64,000 bases of DNA from Granulicella aggregans (GCF_014203275.1 NZ_JACHIP010000005.1:496001-560000), one strand, 5' to 3'. Counted from the first letter of the stretch, positions 53,449 through 63,769 are shown. Numbers and translations: made by a program. The notes: a model not told the origin generated them from the letters alone.

Positions 53449-55134
53449 ATGCCCGAATCAATTGCTACAGCAAACGCTTATCTAGAGGTCGTATTTCCTG
53501 ACCGCCCCACAGAGATGGTTCCCATTACGGAACTTCCATTCTTCATTGGGCGAGGTCATGAAAATGGTAATCACCTCTCCATCGACGACATGCGCGTCTC
53601 CCGTAAGAGCGCGGTCATCGCCACCGGCGCGTCCGGGCTCGTCGTCGAGGACTACGGCCAACGCGAGGGTGTCTTCGTCAATGGCGAGCCGGTCAAGGTC
53701 CAGGCCCTCGTCCACGGAGACAGCATCCGCCTGGGAAGCGACGACGGATGCCAAATTATCTTTCGCTTGCCTCCAGAGACAGTCGCGCAGGAGGAAGCTG
53801 AGTCAAAGCTGCGAAGCATTCTTGGTTCGATGGGCGACAACTCCGCCGAGGAGCTGAACGGGCTGAAACTGCTGCTTGAGGCGACTTCGCTGATGCACTC
53901 GCAGCTCCCGTTGGAGTCGGTCCTCGCCGCGATGATCGATCACGCGATCGTCATCACCAGCGCGGATCGCGGTATGTTGCTGGAGCCGGATGCGGCGGGT
54001 GATCTGCAGGTGAAGATAGCCCGTGGGCGGGATGGCGAGGCTCTTGTACCTGAGGAGATGAATCCCAGCCGCTCAGTGCTCGGCAGCGCTATTGAGCTTG
54101 AAGCAGCCGTCGTCAACGAAGACCTGAACCTCGCCGAGATGAACCTGCAGAGTGCGCAGAGCGTCGTCATGCAGCTTCTGCGCTCTTCCGTCGTGATTCC
54201 CCTGTACGGCACACCCCGCCGCCAGGCCGACCATTCCATCGCGTTCACGCGACGAGACCTGCTGGGCGCTGTCTATCTCGATTCGAAGCGAACCGCCACC
54301 TTCTCCGCTCTGGATCGCCAGATTCTGGACGCTCTCGGCGCGCAGGCTGGGAGCATTCTGGAGAACGCTCGGCTGATCGAACGGGAACGCGAGCGCCAGC
54401 GGCTCGAACAGGAGTTGAGCATCGCGCGTGAGATTCAACAGGGCCTTCTCCCTCAGGGATTGCGGGACTACCCGCACCTCTCGATCGCCAGCCTCCATCA
54501 TCCCTGTAACGAGGTAGGCGGAGACTATTACGACGTCTTTCCTATGCCCGACGGACGGCTTGCCTTCCTGATCGCGGATGTTGCCGGTAAGGGTCTTGGC
54601 GCCGCATTGGTCACCACCATGCTGGCGGGAGCTCTTTCGGGAATGACGCTGGGTGCAGATCCGGTGAAGGTCTTCAACCACATGAACCAGTTTCTCTGCG
54701 ACCGCGCTGCGGTGGCTCGGTGCGTCACCATGTTCCTCGGGCTAATCGACGCTGATGGCGCTCTTGAGTTCGTGAGTGCCGGTCATCCTTCTCCACTCAT
54801 GATGCGCGGAGGAACGGTAAGCGAACTCTACTCCACCGGTTCTCTTCCCCTCGGATTGCTTGAAGGAGAGTCGTATCTTTCGACCCGCATTCAGCTTGCC
54901 CCTGGAGACACTCTTCTGCTTTACACGGACGGTATCACGGAGGCCGAGGATAAAGACAGGCAACTGTTTCAGGATGAACGACTCAAACAGGTCTTCAGCC
55001 AACACCAGGATGCCTCGTTACAAGACCTGCAGGACGGCATCGTGCGTGCCATCGAGAAGTTCACCGGCGGCACTAGCCAGTCAGATGATGTCACGCTTCT
55101 TGTGGTCCGCTACAGCGACACGCGCGGGGGCTGA
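53449..55134 (+). CDS. FHA-GAF-SpoIIE type Ser/Thr phosphatase
   Basis: A 561-residue signalling protein. An FHA domain (about 15-105, FFIGRGHENGNHLSIDD and MRVSRKSA) binds phosphothreonine; a GAF domain (~140-305, DRGMLLEPDAAGDLQVKIAR) senses a ligand or state; a coiled linker (ERERERQRLEQELSIAREIQ) leads into a PP2C/SpoIIE (RsbU-like) phosphatase (~335-555) with the metal motifs VGGDYYDVF, IADVAGKGLGAA, LLLYTDGITEAED and SDDVTLLVV. It should dephosphorylate a partner, such as an anti-sigma antagonist, in response to kinase activity. Two kinase genes are nearby. No Shine-Dalgarno-like sequence is visible before the ATG, so the mRNA may be leaderless or the start may differ. Confidence 0.92.
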   Translation: MPESIATANAYLEVVFPDRPTEMVPITELPFFIGRGHENGNHLSIDDMRVSRKSAVIATGASGLVVEDYGQREGVFVNGEPVKVQALVHGDSIRLGSDDGCQIIFRLPPETVAQEEAESKLRSILGSMGDNSAEELNGLKLLLEATSLMHSQLPLESVLAAMIDHAIVITSADRGMLLEPDAAGDLQVKIARGRDGEALVPEEMNPSRSVLGSAIELEAAVVNEDLNLAEMNLQSAQSVVMQLLRSSVVIPLYGTPRRQADHSIAFTRRDLLGAVYLDSKRTATFSALDRQILDALGAQAGSILENARLIERERERQRLEQELSIAREIQQGLLPQGLRDYPHLSIASLHHPCNEVGGDYYDVFPMPDGRLAFLIADVAGKGLGAALVTTMLAGALSGMTLGADPVKVFNHMNQFLCDRAAVARCVTMFLGLIDADGALEFVSAGHPSPLMMRGGTVSELYSTGSLPLGLLEGESYLSTRIQLAPGDTLLLYTDGITEAEDKDRQLFQDERLKQVFSQHQDASLQDLQDGIVRAIEKFTGGTSQSDDVTLLVVRYSDTRGG

Positions 55135-55165
55135 AGCCAGATCGCTTGAACAGACTGCACGCTTG

Positions 55166-55768
55166 CTAAAAGCGCAGAACGATGCCGGTGGCGATACGCA
55201 GGTTGTTCTGATGGTCGTTGCTTCCGTTGTCGAAGGTGGTAACGAGGTAGTTGGCCTCAACGAGGCGGATGGAGAGGCGACGGGTGGCGCGGAAGTCGAC
55301 CCCACCTCCCACCAGCGATGCGAAGGCTGCGCCTGCGTTGCCGACATTCGAAGCTGAGCCATCCACGAGCGAGCCCGTTGAGTGAGCGACTCCTACGAGG
55401 ACCTCGCCGAAGGGGCGCAGGCGCGAAGGAAATCGTGGAACAGAGTAGCGTAGGCCTGCGGTGAAGGTGCTCAGCGTGAGATCGAGGCCGGTGTTCGAGA
55501 CCGCTCCTGCGCGGGCCACGCCGATGTCGCCAACGACCGAGAGATGCGCACGGTGGAGAGGCACGGCAATGCTCACATTGCCGCCATTAAGGTTGAAACA
55601 ACCGCAGTCTCCGGCGGGAGCGTTGCTATGCAGGTAGTTGTAGCCGAGCGCGAGTTCAGGGCGCAGGCCATCCTGCGAGGCTGCCGTGGATTGAGCGTGA
55701 GCAGCGATTGAGACCGAGGCCACCACCGCGCATACAGAGAAGATGAGTCTTGCCAGGTTTGTCCGCAT
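55166..55768 (-). CDS. Small outer-membrane beta-barrel protein
   Basis: A 200-residue exported protein: signal peptide (LIFSVCAVVASVSIAAHAQ), then alternating strands such as ELALGYNYLHSNAPAGDCG, FTAGLRYSVPRFPSRLRPFG and LSIRLVEANYLVTTFDNGSN, ending in a C-terminal Phe (GIVLRF), as expected for an eight-stranded barrel. Function unknown; similar small barrels act as adhesins or porin-like proteins. AAGGA precedes the ATG. It begins 12 bases after the giant gene that ends at 55781, so both are probably on one transcript. It is convergent with the phosphatase gene, 31 bases apart. Confidence 0.82.
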   Translation of the reverse strand: MRTNLARLIFSVCAVVASVSIAAHAQSTAASQDGLRPELALGYNYLHSNAPAGDCGCFNLNGGNVSIAVPLHRAHLSVVGDIGVARAGAVSNTGLDLTLSTFTAGLRYSVPRFPSRLRPFGEVLVGVAHSTGSLVDGSASNVGNAGAAFASLVGGGVDFRATRRLSIRLVEANYLVTTFDNGSNDHQNNLRIATGIVLRF

Positions 55769-55780
55769 GGAGGTGTCCTT

Positions 55781-58700
55781 TTACTTCACGATGAGCTGAA
55801 CTGTGGTGGATTGAGTGGTCTCACCGCTGGTTCCGGTGATGGTGATGTTGTAGGTCTTCGCCGTGGCTCCCGCGCCGAAGCCTCCGCCGCAACCCGTGAG
55901 AACCGTAGCAACGCCGATCGTGGCAAGTGCCATCAGGGCGAATCGGATCAAAGCGCTGCGTCTCTTACGCATCGCGATGAAGATCGCCATGAGCGGGAGG
56001 ATAGCTATTGCCAACCTTCCTCCGGCCATGAAGCCAGCTTGCGAGACAGTTGAAGTTGCGGTCTGGATGGTCAGCACCGAGGTCGCGGAGCCGCTGCCTG
56101 GCGAGAGTGTCGCCGGGGTGAAGCTAGCCGTGAAACCTTGAGGGACGCCGCTCGCAGAGAGGGTCACGCTTCCCGGGAACGTGCCGTTCTGCGCGTTGAC
56201 CGTAAGGCTGTACTGCGCGGAGCCGCCCGCCGCTATGGTCTGCGAGCCGTTGGCGGAGCTAACCGTAAAGGATGGTTCCGCAGAGCCAGTGCCGCTGAGA
56301 GTCACCGTCTGCGGGGAGCCACCTGCGTCATCCGCCACCGCGAGACTTGCCGTGAAGCTGCCCGTTCCGGAAGGGGTGAAGATCACAGAGGCAGAGCACG
56401 TTGCCTCTGCTGCAAGCGTCGTTCCGCAGGTATTCGTCTGTGTGAAGGTCGAAGCGTTCGTACCGGTGATGCTGATTCCGGTGATGGTGAGCGTCGCGGT
56501 TCCGGAGTTTGTCAGCGTGACCGTCTGCGCCGTGGATGCGGTGGTTGGAGAGGTCGATGGGAACGTGAGCGACGTGGGGCTGAAGGAGAGTTGAGGCGTT
56601 GGAGTCACAACCGCGTTCACCACGAAGTTGAGAGAGTTCGATGTACCGCCACCGGGAGTTGGGTTCGTCACCGTGACTGGGAACGTTCCTGCCGTGACTA
56701 CATCGGTTGCCAGCAGAGCGGCTGTGAGCTGCGTGGCACTAACGAAGGCAGTGGTCTTCGCAACACCATTGAAGTTCACCACGGAGCCACTGATGAAGTT
56801 TGTACCCGCGATCGTAAGCGTCGTTGCACCCGCACCAGCAGTGACTGACGTTGGCTGCAAGGCAGTAACCGCGGGGGCGGAGTTGTTGACGGTCGCTGCG
56901 GTCACGGTGAAGTTGACCGAGTTCGAGACGCCACCGCCCGGCGCTGGATTCGTGACGGTGACCGGGAACGTCCCGGCTGTCGCTACATCGGTTGCGAGAA
57001 GCGCCGCCTTCACCTGTGTCGCACTCACGTAGGTGGTCGCCTTCGCGGTGCCATTGAAGTTCACGACAGAGCCGGTGACGAAGTTCGTGCCGGCGATCGT
57101 AAGCGTGGTCGCACCCGCACCAGCAGTAACAGACGTTGGCTGCAAGGCAGTGACGGTGGGGACCGGATTGTTCGTTTGTGCTGCCGTGACGGTGAAGTTG
57201 GCGGAGTTCGAGAGTCCACCACCGGGGGTTGGGCTCGTTACCGTGACCGGGAACGTCCCCGCAGTCGCAACATCCGCTGCAGGAATCGCGGCTGTGACCT
57301 GCGTGGCGCTCACGAACGTCGTTGTTCGAGCGGTACCGTTGAAGTTCACCACCGCGCCATTCACGAAGTTGCTTCCAGTCACCGTGAGCGTTGTAGTTCC
57401 CGATCCCGCCACCACGGTTGCAGGTAGAAGGCTGGTGATCGCTGGCACCGGGTTCGATACGAGCGGCGCATCTTGATTGATGGTGAAGGTCTGGCAGCCA
57501 GCAGTGATCGTCAGGACACGCGAAGCGTTAGAGGTGTTCCTGCCTACAGAGTAGAAGACCGCATCGGTCCCCGTTCCAGAGCTGTTCTGATTGATCGTAA
57601 GTTCGCTTGGATCATTGCTTGCTGCTGTCCACTTGCAGAAGTTGAAGGACGCCGTGATGGTAAAGAAGTCCGTAGTTCCAAGCGATGAAACGCTGCGCGG
57701 AGTGGGGCTGATGGCGAAGGTGCAGGTGAAGGCTGAGGCCTGGTTGGCGGTGAAGATGGAGTAGCCATCCGTCGTGCCGATGGTCAGTGTTGGGGAGATG
57801 GGTCCGGCGGCATTTACGGGTAACGAATAGTTGACCACGCCATTACCCGTGCCTGATGCTCCGGCTGTGACAGCAAGCTGGGCGGAGTTACTGGATGTCG
57901 CCGTCCACTTGCAGGATGGCGAGGAGGCGGTTACGGCAATCGCGCCGGTGCCACCAGAGACCGGGAACAGAGCGGAGTTGCTGTCGAGAGTGAAGTAGCA
58001 TGTGGGACTCTGCTGGTTGACTGTCAGCGTCGATCCGCCGATGGCCACGGTGCCTGTCCGAGGAGCGCCATGGTTGGCCGCAACGATGTAGGGTGCGTTT
58101 CCACTGCCGACCAGGAGGCCGGAGTTCTTCGGGATAGTGATCCAGTCGGCATAGGGGGTGATGAAAGAAGCGCATGAGTCTCCGGTCGTCACCTTCGCCG
58201 TTCCTGTTCCGCCGGCCGCTGGGGATGTCACGGAGCTCGAATCGAGCGTGTTAGGACAGCTTGAGCCACCGTCCTGGGTGAAGGTTATGGTTGTGCCAGC
58301 GACGACAACGCTGCCGGTGCGCGAGGCCGTCCCTGTGTTTGCCGCAATATTGATATCAACGGTGCCGGAGCCGTCCGCGCTTGGGTTATCGAGGATGGAT
58401 ACCCAGGGCAAGGACGAGGTGGCGGTCCATGGGCAAGACGCGACGTTCGTGCTGACGCTGGCGGTCGGAGCGATAAGAACTGGCCCATCTGCGCCGATGT
58501 TGTCTCCGTCAAGCGATGAAAAGACGCTGTAGGTGCAGGATGCGGCGACGGTCAAGTTCAAAGAGGAGGGAAAGTTTGAACCTCCACCTTCTCCGGGGTC
58601 AGGATTGGTTACAGTCACGGCCGGGGTACTGGCGGAGGTCAGCAACGCGGCAGGAACAACCACCTGCAAGGCAGCGCAGATTTGAGGTTGAAAGGGGCCG

Positions 58701-61700
58701 CCGCAGACCTGGTTATCGAGGAAGCCTTTGACTGGGAGAGCAGTCCCATTGAAGCTGACCGTGCTGCTACTGAGGAGCTGCTCTCCATAGATCGTTAGTG
58801 CAAGGTCGCTACTGCCCACCAGAACTGCCGCCGGATCGAGGTGGTCGAGGAATGGGGAGGGATAGACAGCGCTTCCAGAGGTGGTCGCCGTATTGTTGGC
58901 GGGGTTGGGATCGACCTCGGTTGCGGCGACAGTCGCAGTATTTGCGACCGCGCCTGATGTGAGGGTCTGTACCGGAATGCTGACCACTGCAGTTGCGCCA
59001 GGAGCCATCGTGCCGAGATTGCAGGTGATCTTCTGCCCGCTGACAGTGCATGCGCCTAGCGTCGTCGTGATGGGCGACTGGCAGGAGGCGACGTTGCAAT
59101 AGGCGCTGCTAACGGTGAGCCGCGAAGGCAGCGTGTCCGTGAAGACGACGTTGTGCGCGGTCGCCGCACCATTGTTCGTGACGGTGCCCGAGTAGGCATA
59201 GAAGCCCATGTCCGGACCGGCGACGAGAGCGTACGGCTGCGTCAGGGTCACGCTGACATCGGCCTGGGTGACATCAATCGGATCGCTGATGGTGGCGTTG
59301 CAGTTCGCGTCGGTGGTGACGGTCGCGGATCCGAGATAGGTCTGTCCTTGTCCATAGCCGGACGAATCGGCAGTTGGGCTTGAGAAGAATTCCAGGTTGA
59401 ACTTAGTGCTGGCTGTGCTGTCGAAGCTGCCCAACAGCGTCAAAAGGTTCCCGGTCTTGGTTGCTGCCACGGCCTTCGAAAACTCTGAAGTGTTACCGTT
59501 CGGATCAGTCGCTGTCGCCGATACGAAGAGCGATCCCGTGCCAGCAGTCAGGACGGGGAAGTTTTGCAGATTATTGGCGCCGCTGTTTGGCGTGTTGCAG
59601 TGAGCGATCGTGGCTGGGCCCGAAGCATCAATGTCGATGCCTAGCGACTGGTTCCCGTAGATGGAGTTCTGGCTGATGCGGTTCCCGGTACCGGTGGTGA
59701 CGCGAACTCCCGCGCCATCGTTGGCGTTGATGACGTTTGCGATCGTCTGATTGCCCGTGCCTATGCTGCCGTTTGGTGTGCCTGGATTAATGACGACGCC
59801 GCTGCCGGAGTTATAGGAAATCAGATTTGTCGATCCCGGCTCGGATCCGCCGATCATGTTGCTCGTCGCCGAGGCCGCGAGATTGATACCGGCACCTCCA
59901 TTCGGAAGAGCTGTGGTTCCATCCGCCGTCGATCCAATGAAGTTTCCCTGGATGGTATTTCCGGCATAGGTCTGACTACCCGGAGGCAAGCTGACGCCGG
60001 AGATATTGATGCCATCGGAGGTATTGCCGGAGATGACATTCCCGGCACCGGGAACTAAGCCGCCGATCTGCGTGTTGCCAGCAGCGGTCTCTGTCGAACC
60101 AGTTGAGCCGGAGATAAAGCCCTGATTCACATTGGGTACGGCCTTGGTGCCGGTGACATCGGTGCCGATGTAGTTGCCCTGCACCGTGTTGAGGAAGGAG
60201 TTGTCATAGACCGAGACGCCAATCATGTTGCCGGAGATAATGTTTCGCGCCGCATTCACCGTGCCTCCGATCGTCATGCTGGAGACGCTGTGTTCGATAA
60301 AGACACCGTTGCCCTGACTCGAGAGAGCGACCGTACCGCTGACGTCCGTACCGATGTAGTTTCCCTGAACGTTCGAGTTCATGGCGGCTCCGCCGTTCGT
60401 CAGGTCGTTGATGTCAACATTCGTCAAGTTGCCCGCAATGAAGTTTGCCGCACCGGGCAGCGTGCCACCAATCGTTACAGTGGGGCCGTTCAGGCCAATG
60501 CCATCAAAGAAGTTCGAGCGGCTGGGGTCCAGCGTGCCCGGCACGATCGATTTACCCGTAGCATCGAGACCGATGAAGTTACCCTGCACCTGCGCCTCAT
60601 AGGCGATGGAGAGGACAAGGACACCGCTGTTGCTGTTACCCGAGAAGATATTTCTTGCCTGCGGAGTCGTGCCTCCGATGATGTTTCCTGGCGCGGCCCC
60701 GAAGAGCGGCCCGTTGTCCGCGAAAACGCCGACGCGGTTTGGAGCGGCGACCTTGCCGGTAGCATCCGTGCCAAAGAAGTTACCTTCAATGAAATCGCCG
60801 ACGCCGTTGGCCTCGATGCCATCAGCGCCCGATGCCACCGAACCGCTGCTTCCGCTGCTACTGTAGGCCGGGTTCGCCCAGCCGGTGAAGTCGAAACCGC
60901 GAAAGACGGAGCCGGTGTCGTCAAAGGGAACGAATCCGGAGCCGCCTCCAGTCGTCGCCTTACTGCCATCGATCCGGATGAGAATCTTTGCGTTGTCACC
61001 ATTTGCGAGCGTGTTGGGGCTGGCTCCCGGCTGAGTGTAGCCGTCGATGGTGACGGTGGCGTTGATGGGCGGCAGAGCGAAGTAGTCGAGCGATCCGGGG
61101 ACATTCTCAGACAGCGGCTGGATGAGAAAGGTTCCGGTCGCAGCGTCGTAACCCGGGTCTGTAGTCCGGATGTTGAAGTCGATCTCGTAGCTTCCGCCAC
61201 CATTCGTTCCACTCAGCTGTTCAACGAGGTTCATAGCATAGCGAAGCGATCCAGCTGGAGCCGAGGTCTTCGGCGCATCGAGCGTGTTGGTGACGGTGAA
61301 GGTGTTCTCCGGCGGCACATCCTGCGGCATCAATACGGGAGAAACCTTACCCGCCTGAAGCATGACCAGTCCGTTGAGTCCATGACGGCCAAGGCGCATC
61401 GGCAGCAATGCGGCAGGGGCGCTATCCGCCTGCAGCGATGCGAGTAGTTGCATGGGGGCGCGTGCGGGTATGACAGAGCGGGCGGCCTGTGCTGTGAGCA
61501 CGCTGGAGCGCTGAACAGAGGATGCAGTCGCCAGCACGTGCACCTGGTTGTTGCCGCTGTCGGGGGCGAGGATGTTCTCCTGCAGTGAACCGGCGACGCG
61601 GCCCGCGAGTAGCTGCGGAACACGCTGTGAGAAGCCGGAAGGCAGGTCAACGGTACTGCGCTCGGTCCAGGTTGTCGTGCCGGAGCGACCAGCCTTGCGA

Positions 61701-62917
61701 AGCACGGCGATCTTTGCGGCCACCCCGGGCGTGAGGGTCCCGCCGATTGTATGGGCTTCCGCGCTTTCTCCCACGCCTGATACCTGCATCGTCGGGACAT
61801 AGTTCGGCTCGCTGGCCGCGGCATCGCTCAACAACTTTTGTGACAGCGGGCCTTCGAGGATGTGGACGCGTTGATCGCTGCCGAGGGCTGCAAGCGCAGG
61901 CCCGGTGCCGGTGAAATCGCCTGAAACTATAGCGCTGACGGTATAGGGTAGCGCCTGCTGCGTCAGCATTGCCGGAGCGACGGTTGAACGCTCCGAGGCC
62001 CCGGAAGAGAGACGACGGTCTCTGCCGTGGACGATGATGAGTTGATCGCCAGCGCCGATGGCGAGGCCGTTCATAGGGCCGCCATCGAATCTGCCCAGCG
62101 CGAGTGCGGTGGCGGAGTGTGGCAACTTGAAGATCTCTGGCTCAGCCTTGATCGCGCCTTTGGGCGACTCGTAGACAAGAGCTCGCGGGCCGGATGCGGT
62201 ATCCACCGAGACGATGATATCGGCGAGTCCATCTGCGCGATTGACCTCACCGGCGATGAGCGCGAGGATGTTGCCGGAGATGTCGATACGCTTCGCTGAG
62301 AGCAACGTGCCGTGGCCGCTGCCCCTTAGGAAGTAGAGCGCGGTGCTTCCGCGTTGCGCCGTGACAATGTCGAGGTGGCCATCTGCGTCGAAGTCGCCGG
62401 TAACGACGAAGTCCGGCCTCTCCGGAAGCGTGAAGGAGCGGGCATCGGGGAAGAAAGGCCGGGGAGGGCCATTCAGTATCGCGGCACCATATGGCCAAAG
62501 GGCCTGGATGTTGCCGCGATGAATTGTGAGGCTGCCGCCCTTGCCCGAGGCGAAGCCGCTGACGAGATCGGGAACGCCATCTTCATCGAAGTCGGCGGAG
62601 GCCAGCGCGACGGGATCGCCATTCGAAGATGCTCCAAGGCCATTGCCCAGCAACTGGCCCTCGCAGAGGTTCAACGGAGTCGCCCCTCGCTGCTGGACGC
62701 GCGCCAGCGACTGGCCGCCGCTCCGAGAGGTAGCGCATCCGCCCGGCACGCGCCTCCGCACGGTCGCTTCCTGCTGGCCAAACGCGTTGGCCGTAAGGCA
62801 GAGCATTAGCGATGCGGCAATCGTCCAGATGAAGCCGGACAGCGATGCGGTCAGAGAGATGGAACGGTGGCCGGGTTTCGAAGACTGAGGTTCCGCGCAG
62901 TACACGTTAAGTGGCAT
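55781..62917 (-). CDS. Giant secreted protein: FG-GAP, beta-helix, IPT, BACON and ASH domains
   Basis: About 2378 residues. Signal segment (FIWTIAASLMLCLTANAFG, ~29-47); FG-GAP/VCBS-type repeats (~90-520, SADFDEDGVPDLVSG and GDFDADGHLDIVTA); a parallel beta-helix (~540-1110) with many copies like QGNFIGLDATGK; a DUF11-type domain (~1213-1343); an IPT/TIG domain; several BACON-like domains (~1460-1820, CPWTATSSLPWVSILDNPS); three near-identical IPT domains (~1823-2103, TSVTAGAGATTLTIAGTNF); an ASH domain; an Ig-like domain; then two hydrophobic segments separated by MRKRRSALIR, a lipobox-like LTGCGGG (~2343) and a short beta-rich tail. The start at 62917 is chosen for AAGGA eight bases upstream and the signal peptide; an open frame extends 70 codons further. 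Probably a surface-displayed adhesin-like protein. Confidence 0.85.
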   Translation of the reverse strand: MPLNVYCAEPQSSKPGHRSISLTASLSGFIWTIAASLMLCLTANAFGQQEATVRRRVPGGCATSRSGGQSLARVQQRGATPLNLCEGQLLGNGLGASSNGDPVALASADFDEDGVPDLVSGFASGKGGSLTIHRGNIQALWPYGAAILNGPPRPFFPDARSFTLPERPDFVVTGDFDADGHLDIVTAQRGSTALYFLRGSGHGTLLSAKRIDISGNILALIAGEVNRADGLADIIVSVDTASGPRALVYESPKGAIKAEPEIFKLPHSATALALGRFDGGPMNGLAIGAGDQLIIVHGRDRRLSSGASERSTVAPAMLTQQALPYTVSAIVSGDFTGTGPALAALGSDQRVHILEGPLSQKLLSDAAASEPNYVPTMQVSGVGESAEAHTIGGTLTPGVAAKIAVLRKAGRSGTTTWTERSTVDLPSGFSQRVPQLLAGRVAGSLQENILAPDSGNNQVHVLATASSVQRSSVLTAQAARSVIPARAPMQLLASLQADSAPAALLPMRLGRHGLNGLVMLQAGKVSPVLMPQDVPPENTFTVTNTLDAPKTSAPAGSLRYAMNLVEQLSGTNGGGSYEIDFNIRTTDPGYDAATGTFLIQPLSENVPGSLDYFALPPINATVTIDGYTQPGASPNTLANGDNAKILIRIDGSKATTGGGSGFVPFDDTGSVFRGFDFTGWANPAYSSSGSSGSVASGADGIEANGVGDFIEGNFFGTDATGKVAAPNRVGVFADNGPLFGAAPGNIIGGTTPQARNIFSGNSNSGVLVLSIAYEAQVQGNFIGLDATGKSIVPGTLDPSRSNFFDGIGLNGPTVTIGGTLPGAANFIAGNLTNVDINDLTNGGAAMNSNVQGNYIGTDVSGTVALSSQGNGVFIEHSVSSMTIGGTVNAARNIISGNMIGVSVYDNSFLNTVQGNYIGTDVTGTKAVPNVNQGFISGSTGSTETAAGNTQIGGLVPGAGNVISGNTSDGINISGVSLPPGSQTYAGNTIQGNFIGSTADGTTALPNGGAGINLAASATSNMIGGSEPGSTNLISYNSGSGVVINPGTPNGSIGTGNQTIANVINANDGAGVRVTTGTGNRISQNSIYGNQSLGIDIDASGPATIAHCNTPNSGANNLQNFPVLTAGTGSLFVSATATDPNGNTSEFSKAVAATKTGNLLTLLGSFDSTASTKFNLEFFSSPTADSSGYGQGQTYLGSATVTTDANCNATISDPIDVTQADVSVTLTQPYALVAGPDMGFYAYSGTVTNNGAATAHNVVFTDTLPSRLTVSSAYCNVASCQSPITTTLGACTVSGQKITCNLGTMAPGATAVVSIPVQTLTSGAVANTATVAATEVDPNPANNTATTSGSAVYPSPFLDHLDPAAVLVGSSDLALTIYGEQLLSSSTVSFNGTALPVKGFLDNQVCGGPFQPQICAALQVVVPAALLTSASTPAVTVTNPDPGEGGGSNFPSSLNLTVAASCTYSVFSSLDGDNIGADGPVLIAPTASVSTNVASCPWTATSSLPWVSILDNPSADGSGTVDINIAANTGTASRTGSVVVAGTTITFTQDGGSSCPNTLDSSSVTSPAAGGTGTAKVTTGDSCASFITPYADWITIPKNSGLLVGSGNAPYIVAANHGAPRTGTVAIGGSTLTVNQQSPTCYFTLDSNSALFPVSGGTGAIAVTASSPSCKWTATSSNSAQLAVTAGASGTGNGVVNYSLPVNAAGPISPTLTIGTTDGYSIFTANQASAFTCTFAISPTPRSVSSLGTTDFFTITASFNFCKWTAASNDPSELTINQNSSGTGTDAVFYSVGRNTSNASRVLTITAGCQTFTINQDAPLVSNPVPAITSLLPATVVAGSGTTTLTVTGSNFVNGAVVNFNGTARTTTFVSATQVTAAIPAADVATAGTFPVTVTSPTPGGGLSNSANFTVTAAQTNNPVPTVTALQPTSVTAGAGATTLTIAGTNFVTGSVVNFNGTAKATTYVSATQVKAALLATDVATAGTFPVTVTNPAPGGGVSNSVNFTVTAATVNNSAPAVTALQPTSVTAGAGATTLTIAGTNFISGSVVNFNGVAKTTAFVSATQLTAALLATDVVTAGTFPVTVTNPTPGGGTSNSLNFVVNAVVTPTPQLSFSPTSLTFPSTSPTTASTAQTVTLTNSGTATLTITGISITGTNASTFTQTNTCGTTLAAEATCSASVIFTPSGTGSFTASLAVADDAGGSPQTVTLSGTGSAEPSFTVSSANGSQTIAAGGSAQYSLTVNAQNGTFPGSVTLSASGVPQGFTASFTPATLSPGSGSATSVLTIQTATSTVSQAGFMAGGRLAIAILPLMAIFIAMRKRRSALIRFALMALATIGVATVLTGCGGGFGAGATAKTYNITITGTSGETTQSTTVQLIVK

Positions 62918-63181
62918 GGAGCATTCCTTCCGGATAAGGCAACCTTGGGGGCACTTAGAATGCGTGAAACTCGGACAGAATGAATCACGCCCTCTTTGGC
63001 GGTCGCTGGGAAGGGCCTCGGCACGCGCCGGTAACCGAGCCGAGACGATCGGTGCTCCGAACCGGTTACTACAAGCCAAGCGCTTCACGACAAAGGGATT
63101 GATCGTCGAATTGACGCTCCCGTACATTCATTTCGTTACACTTACCGAACCAGCGTTGGTCGGGCTCAGGGGATTCCAGTT

Positions 63182-63769
63182 TTGGCGGAGATCACGTTAC
63201 TGCTGCAGCGGTGGGAGGATGGGGAGCCGGCGGCGCTCGAAGAACTGATGCCGATGGTCTATCCGCATCTTCGCGAGGTGGCCGCCGCCTATGTCCGCCG
63301 CGAGCGGACACCCGATCTGCTGCAGGCAACGGCACTCGTCCACGAACTCTACATACGTCTGCTCAACCAGAAGAAGGCGAGTTGGAACGATCGCCGCCAC
63401 TTCTACGCCTTCTCGGCGCGCATCATGCGGATGATCCTGATCGACCACGCGCGTAGCAACCTCACGGAGATGCGAGGCGGCAATGCTCCGCATCTCCCTC
63501 TGAGCGAAGACCTGCTGTGGGTGGATATCGGGAGCTCGGACCTGCTGGAGTTGAACCGGGCGCTCGATGAACTGCAGGCTGTTGATCCTGAAAAGGTAAA
63601 GCTGGTGGAGATCCGATACTTCCTGGGATGTACCGCCGAAGAGACAGCGGAGCTGACCGGAATCTCAAAGGCGACGGTGGATCGTGAACTCCGCTTCGTG
63701 AAGGCGTGGCTTTATCGAAGGCTCTACCCGGAGCGCAAGCCGCTCTATGTCCAAGTTGAGTCAGTTTAG
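63182..63769 (+). CDS. ECF-type RNA polymerase sigma factor
   Basis: A 195-residue sigma factor of the extracytoplasmic-function type seen in Acidobacteriota and Planctomycetes. Region 2 (about 30-100) includes LLQATALVHELYIRLLNQ and FYAFSARIMRMILIDHARS; region 4 (~125-180) includes ETAELTGISKATVDRELRFV, the helix-turn-helix. The start is TTG at 63182 with AGGGGA about ten bases before it. The next gene, 62 bases downstream, is a kinase start, a common pairing in which the kinase activates the sigma factor. It is divergent from the giant gene 62917-55781, which it may control; that is inference. Confidence 0.9.
   Translation: MAEITLLLQRWEDGEPAALEELMPMVYPHLREVAAAYVRRERTPDLLQATALVHELYIRLLNQKKASWNDRRHFYAFSARIMRMILIDHARSNLTEMRGGNAPHLPLSEDLLWVDIGSSDLLELNRALDELQAVDPEKVKLVEIRYFLGCTAEETAELTGISKATVDRELRFVKAWLYRRLYPERKPLYVQVESV

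Noticed and set aside
60290..61447. 385-codon plus-strand open frame
   Set aside because: Antisense to the beta-helix region of the second giant gene; no recognisable domain.
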